From positions 26,205,635 to 26,269,634 of the forward strand of contig OX637405.1 in assembly GCA_951799425.1 (NCBI GenBank): a stretch of DNA of 64,000 nt, in the 5' to 3' direction. Source of the DNA: Ilex aquifolium. Its lineage: Eukaryota > Streptophyta > Magnoliopsida > Aquifoliales > Aquifoliaceae. The stretch's first letter is position 1, and each line of letters opens with the position of its first letter. The translations under genes were made by a program, and so were the position numbers. Shown here in pieces: positions 58,950 to 64,000 of the stretch. The notes under the pieces were generated by a model, which saw nothing but the letters and a program-made list of their open reading frames with translations, made no database searches and was not told the DNA's origin.

Positions 58950-59584
58950 AAAGGCATTGCTTTAAAGCTCTCTCTCTCTCTCTCTCTCTTTGTGTGTGTT
59001 GAAAACCAGTAGCTAGTTAAATATCATGATAATGTGTGTGACCCTTTGTTTGTATTATGACAAGCTTTGGCTGTAAGAACATCCCTCATTGCTACCATAG
59101 ATTGTTGTTTAATCTGGATTTTAGGTTGCAAGACAAAACAACATATTTGATTGAGAGCAATTACTTGAAATTTGTAAAAAGTTTGACAAACTTATGGCAC
59201 CAGAATTGGTTTGTGAATTTTACATTTCGGAATCCATCTGATTGGCTTCTGCTGGTTATGCTTGTCTAGCACTAGTATTGGTTTCTGATTGTGTTTCAGG
59301 AAATAAACATATGTGTCCTTGTTTTATCTTTGTCAACTTGCATAAGTGTCCATGGATGGATTGAGCCTTTAGGATTTGATGTCCAGCTCTAACGTCCAAA
59401 CCTAGATTTAGTTGCTATTTTGTTAGGGAAAAAAACAACTAAAGTAGTTTCCTCAAATCATATCGTAAGAACAGTCTCCTCAACACAAATCAGAGCAAAT
59501 ATATGTTTCTATTGACCAGGAAAATGTTGCTGCCAAAATCCAATACAAATGCACCAAATGATATCATATTGAACATGAATTCAC
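58950..59584 (+). other. Probable 3'-UTR and intergenic gap between convergent genes
   Basis: It has a TC repeat (58969-58989). No further coding sequence was recognised. Confidence 0.4.
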
Positions 59585-61817
59585 CTAAGTAGGCAATTCG
59601 TTTTTCACATTCTTCTTCTCATCCACCCTAACCCTCTTAAACAAAATTGACCTTGGCCTCATGGGCTTCAAAAAACAACCTTGAAACCTCACCATAGCTC
59701 TTAAAACCTCAACGCAATCACATCCTCGTTCAACTTGAGAACTCGTAGACACCGTGCCACAGCCTCCATTATACTCAAACACCCGATAAATGGTTCCTTC
59801 CTAAGAATCAAATCCGAATCAAATTTTGTGCCACCATCAATCCCGACGTCATAATTTAAACAAACCTGAACAACGAACTTTGATACAAATGGTGCACTTG
59901 CTTGTACCATCTCTTTGGCATGCTTCCAAGTCCCATCAAAAGCAATTAAAACGTGATTATTTAAATAAGCATCGCCGAATGAATATTTTCACTAATTTCT
60001 CTCCACCGAAGGCAATGTATCCGGACCTGAAAAATGATATAGTACTGAGTCATATATATAGGCCATGAAAACACAAAAACAAGAACCCCTCGCCATTAAT
60101 TCAACATGAAGAATGAATATATGGCTGCAAAAGAGCTAAGTCAAGACAATTAGTATGCTACTCAATATAGGTTGGAAAAATTGCAAGCTCCAAACTATGA
60201 TGATTATTACTCACTACATGTATTTCAAATGATCTCGATTGTTCTTCGAGTCAGTCTAGGCTGAAGCTTGAGTGTTTAGGAATTTGTGATAAGCAATCAG
60301 AAATTTATCTATCGGATGAGCTCAACTTGAAATAATTAGGAGCTCCAAGAAAGAATCAAACATGCAGTTTTTCTTTTTATTATCTCAAACCACGTATTTA
60401 GAACCTTTAGGCATGTTGACTAGTAACACGTTACTAAGATTACTCCTTCCATAAACTTCATATTGTTTACTAAAATTATACTCAACTTCTCCTTTTCTCT
60501 TCTCTCTACATGAATAAACTAGTGACTAAAACGCACAACATTTTTGTGAAGCCAAGCTTTGAATCTTAATGCATACAACTGAATGTTTTTTCACTTTTTT
60601 ACATCATTTGACTAGTTCAATTGAATAGCAGCTAATCTTTCATAATCCTGAGTCCAGACTAATTAAATAGAAATGAAACTAGCCTAGTTATTATAATCCT
60701 ATCTCGAATCCAAACTGATTGGACACAAGTTAGCTTTCCTATCACAGCATAACACGTGGACACTGGACACCCAACCCAACACCGAGAATAGGCATGGTCT
60801 TGGGCAGGAGACGTCGAGCTCATAAGCATCCCCTAGGGACTTGCAGAACCATGGGAAGAGCAAACGGTCTCGGGCTCAAGCAATAAATGATGATCTAACA
60901 TTTGGGGCCCTTAGATGCGACTAACAATAGCGAATGATTAGTTGTGTTGTCACACCTCATCGGAGGGTATACGTCGGGCACGCCTCCGGCCCCTTCTAAC
61001 CTTGTTCCTTGTTGTAGGAATCTCATCCATCTACCAGGTGTCACTATTTCAACTATTGCACAGGATTCAGGCTCAGCTCGAGCACAAACTTACGTAAATT
61101 TTTCACAGAACTTTAAAGAATTCCAGAACTAAATGAATTGGGCGCATTTATTTCAGCTTTTCCACATTTGTGCGTAAGTGGGGTGTTTTAACTGGTTGAC
61201 TTAAACAAAAACTTTGTGAAAGGTTTCAATTTTGAATCATTTGGCCGGATTTTCATTGAAGTTGCTCAAAAACTTCCACATAGTCCACCCCTATTCAATT
61301 CAAAATTGATCACTGACCCATTTTCCAAAAGCCTAGTTTTTTCAAAATAGGAAAACCCTATCTTTTTTTTGTATGTGTACTGTATGAAGCGTGTGTTAAT
61401 CTATGTCAACTATATGAAAGATAAAGAAGACTTTGTACTTGGAAAGAGAAAGAGCGCACAAATCGGTTCATTAGGCTTTTCAATCGCATCATTATTTAGA
61501 GAATCCAGAAGACTCGAATCACCATAACGTAACCTACATCCAATTATTATTTCGGAGTTCAGCAAACATTTTTGGAGCACAGGTACCGCGGCGAGCTTGT
61601 GGCGTAGCTCGTGAGGATGGTGTAGAATTACCATTTGGGTGCATGTTGAAATGGGCTCGGTCGGGATTGTCTTGCACAGGCACATGTTTATCAGTCTGTC
61701 ACAGCCTCTAGTGCATATTCTCCGCCGCGTGTGGTGGTTGTCACTAGATGTCGTGGTGGCTGTGGCATCGAAGTCTAAGAGGTTGAGGTTTGCTATGAGG
61801 TCTGATGGTTCCGCCAT
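59585..61817 (-). pseudogene. DTW-domain protein gene (tRNA-uridine aminocarboxypropyltransferase family), apparently decayed
   Basis: Exon 1 (61817 to about 61411) encodes MAEPSDLIANLNLLDFDATA.., the zinc-type cysteines RRICTRGCDRLINMCLC, LHHPHELRHKL and IIIGCRLRYGDS. These are characteristic of DTW proteins, which place an acp group on a uridine of tRNA. Exon 2 (about 60026-59585, after a TTTTTCAG acceptor) holds VLIAFDGTWKHAKEM with the D-T-W signature, FDSDLILRKEPFIGC and EVLRAMVRF. The frame shifts near 59975 and again near 59710-59735. Exon 1 meets a stop at 61410 without a good donor site. GCR replaces the usual GRR. It therefore looks like a pseudogene, or the assembly has errors. It is convergent with the CNL gene. 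Confidence 0.75.
60030..61400 (-). other. Presumed intron of the DTW gene
   Basis: No exon-like sequence was recognised between the two coding blocks. A less A+T-rich patch lies at 60760-61080. Confidence 0.45.
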
Positions 61818-61819
61818 GA

Positions 61820-62095
61820 AATTGGGAAGCTACGGTGTCGTTTTCTTGTAGAGGTAAACGGAGCTATTAATAAATGGAGGTAGCAATGCAGGGAAAAAAG
61901 AAAAAATTATACCACAAAGTAATTATTTTTACAATTAAAGTTATATTAATATAATTTATAATTAATCATAATATTTCATGATCGATTATTAATTATTTTA
62001 ATTAATTATAGTTATAATTTTTTGAGTTTATAAATTATTAGCTATGAAAATTGAATTGTTGAAAAGTAATGACTGAGTTTTAATTTATTGATCAG
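61820..62095. other. A+T-rich DNA upstream of the DTW gene
   Basis: No feature seen. Confidence 0.4.
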
Positions 62096-62245
62096 TAATG
62101 TTATGTTTACCAAGTTTTTCATCCCAAGTGATATGACACAATCTATATCATTGAGTATTAATAGAACCCACTTATTTAATGGTGAAAACTGTACCACATC
62201 ACTTGATATGAAAACTTGGTAAGAAATTTTAATCAGTATAATATT
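62096..62245. mobile_element. MITE of about 150 bp
   Basis: Left TTACCAAGTTTTTCATcccAAGTGAT (from 62107) pairs with right ATCACTTgatATGAAAACTTGGTAA (ending about 62223). The outer parts 'cagtaatgttat' and 'tataatattg' also pair loosely. The exact ends are uncertain. Confidence 0.65.
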
Positions 62246-62816
62246 GTTGTTTATTGATATAGATCCATTGTCGTTGTGAAATAAGAGTTGGATTATCCAC
62301 TACTGAATAAATTAATTGGAATATTCTTAAATTATCCTTGAATAATGAAAATATGTCCAAGTTATTGAATTCAATTTACTTAAAATTTTTAAGATTTAAT
62401 ATATTTTTTGAATAAGATAAAATTTATTAATGTGGACAAATATTCACTATTCAAAGTAATTATAGAATCCTCAAATTATTCAGGGGATTCAAACTGCTAG
62501 CAAGAATGTCATTGAGTCGTGTTGTATTAAATTTATATTGGGTCTAAATCTTAGCGAGTTAGCATTTATTTTACATATACCTAACCTTTTAATAATCATA
62601 TATAGTCAAATTTGTGTTGTTTGGTTGGATATCGTGTGTAGATCGTGTTTTGATAGTTAATTCTTATCCAGTTTTTTTTGTGATAAGATTATCGAGACCA
62701 TCATTCTATTATTCGAATCACTTAAAATTATATAGTGGTATTTTTAATTTTTATCCCTTATTTAAATTTAAATTTTGAATAAAAACAACATGCAAGGGTG
62801 CATGTGAAAACCAAAC
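62246..62816. other. A+T-rich non-coding interval
   Basis: No feature seen. Confidence 0.4.
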
Positions 62817-62824
62817 CCCTCGTG

Positions 62825-63524
62825 CATGGGCGAAGCTACATAGGGGCGATGGTGGGCACGGACCCACCCTCAATTTTTTTTAAAAAAATATTATATGTAT
62901 AATGATATTTATATATTCTACAAATATACATATTTTTTTATTTGTGTCCACCCTATAATTTTTTTATTTTAATTATTTAGTCTTTTTTATTATATTAAGG
63001 TTTTCTTTAGAAGACATTGATTTTATTATTTATGAATTTTTGCAAGCAAAAGTTCTTACAATTGACTTTATTTGACTTTTATTTTTTTTGCGAAAAATCA
63101 TTTCAATTTCTATTTGAGTATTGATTATAGTGTTTATTATGTGTGAGACAATTTTTATTTTTTTTACTTTGTTTAGCTCTTGAATTTTAGTTTAGTAATT
63201 TTACTATGTCATTGATAATGTTTGGAACATTGTTTATTTACTGAATAAATTTAATAGATTGGCAGTGAATAACTAGTAGTTTTTTAATTACAAGAACGAC
63301 AATTATCCTCACTTTTTTACAATGGTGATAATTATTCATTTTTTTACACAGATACAATATACATTAATTTTTGGCATTTTTATGTTAAATGGATCTCATG
63401 TATCAAATATGATATGATATAATAAATATAAGTATATTATATAGTGTGCTTGGTTAAGAGGAAAAAAAAATTAGAGTATGTAATTAAAGTGCTCACTTTA
63501 AACAATTTTTCTGACTTCGCCCTG
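62825..63524. mobile_element. 700-bp non-autonomous hAT element
   Basis: The ends CATGGGCGAAG and CTTCGCCCTG form a short inverted repeat of the CAGGGGCGGAGC type. They are flanked by 8-bp sequences CCCTCGTG (62817-62824) and CCCTCTTG (63525-63532), a 7-of-8 match. The 8-bp duplication is the hAT signature. There is no transposase frame. A related fragment lies in the CNL intron. Confidence 0.75.
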
Positions 63525-63683
63525 CCCTCTTGAATACCCTAGTTTCAGCGTGAAAAATTCACCCTTATCAGCAAGGAGGAAATTAATTGGAAACAGTGTT
63601 ATCAAAAAAGAAAAGGAATGGACTGGCCGATCGGATCAGTTGAACAGTGAATTGAGACCTAATTCTTTACTTAGACCGAATAA

Positions 63684-64000
63684 GAGCATCTCCAACAACA
63701 GTAGCTATTTTAGCTACCCAAAAAACAATTTTTTCTATTTTAGCTACTCACTTTTTCAATACACACTCCAACAGATTCTCTATATTTTTAACTACTCCTT
63801 TTAAATATTATTTATCATCTATTTTGTATTATATTTTTTGGGAATAGTTAAAGGGAGAAAGAGAGAGAATGGAAGAAATAAGAGGAAGAGAGAGAAAATA
63901 ATATATATTTATGTTTATATATTGCTACAGTGATTCTCTATATTTAGAGAATCACTGTAGCAAAAATGCATTATAGCTATTATGAAGAGCATCTGTTGGA
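63684..64000. mobile_element. Tourist-like MITE, cut by the window edge
   Basis: It starts GAGCATCTCCAACAACAG after TAA (63681-63683), and the window ends in GAGCATCTGTTGGA, which belongs to or lies next to the opposite terminal repeat. Near the end is a 19-bp perfect hairpin (63922-63940 with 63945-63963, spacer TATT). A TAA target and GAGCATCTCC ends fit PIF/Harbinger. It is the same family as 13297-13623. Confidence 0.7.

Overview
The window looks like nuclear DNA of a flowering plant, most likely a eudicot and probably a woody one. The signs are A+T-rich intergenic DNA packed with nested LTR retrotransposons, MITEs of several superfamilies, a tRNA-derived SINE, and an intron-containing CC-NB-ARC-LRR resistance gene. 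I cannot name the species. No bacterial operon, CRISPR array, or convincing rRNA or tRNA gene was seen.

Left part (1-12,700): the 5' end of a Tat-like Ty3/Gypsy element running off the left edge (LTR 530-1250), gag and primer-site remains of a second Gypsy element (about 2738-4270), and a broken Ty1/Copia element with its 5' LTR (5138-8435). A 3,033-bp solo LTR with perfect 5-bp target duplications follows (8991-12023), then a block of TG, GA and AT microsatellites.

Middle part (13,300-38,640): a Tourist-like MITE split by a solo LTR (13624-15500). Next is a complete but broken Tat-lineage Gypsy element (17033-26731; LTRs about 95% alike) carrying two RNase H domains and an antisense accessory gene. 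It lies between two inverted relatives of a long-LTR family, one of which holds a 916-bp Mutator-like insertion with 9-bp target duplications. A very young, whole-looking Copia element follows (31138-37241), with one LTR difference in 732 bp and a 1,341-residue polyprotein. It has no 5-bp target duplication; instead an identical 148-bp direct repeat flanks it. A further solo LTR sits at 37895-38635.

Right-middle part (38,640-50,000): small elements with clear boundaries. These are a 285-bp inverted-repeat element, a SINE with a 13-bp target duplication, a solo LTR (41275-42102), an LTR fragment with a 262-bp tandem duplication in its U3 part, and two short MITEs.

Right part (50,000-64,000): the host genes. 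An apparently intact CNL resistance gene (51026-58849, plus strand, three coding exons, about 1,168 residues) has a 5'-UTR intron and a 4.1-kb intron full of MITEs. Convergent to it is a decayed DTW-domain gene (tRNA-uridine aminocarboxypropyltransferase family, minus strand, 59585-61817). Then come a MITE, a hAT element with near-perfect 8-bp target duplications, and a Tourist-like MITE cut by the window edge.

The only gene that clearly works for the host is the CNL gene. The rest mostly records insertion and loss of mobile DNA, including four solo LTRs with perfect target duplications.
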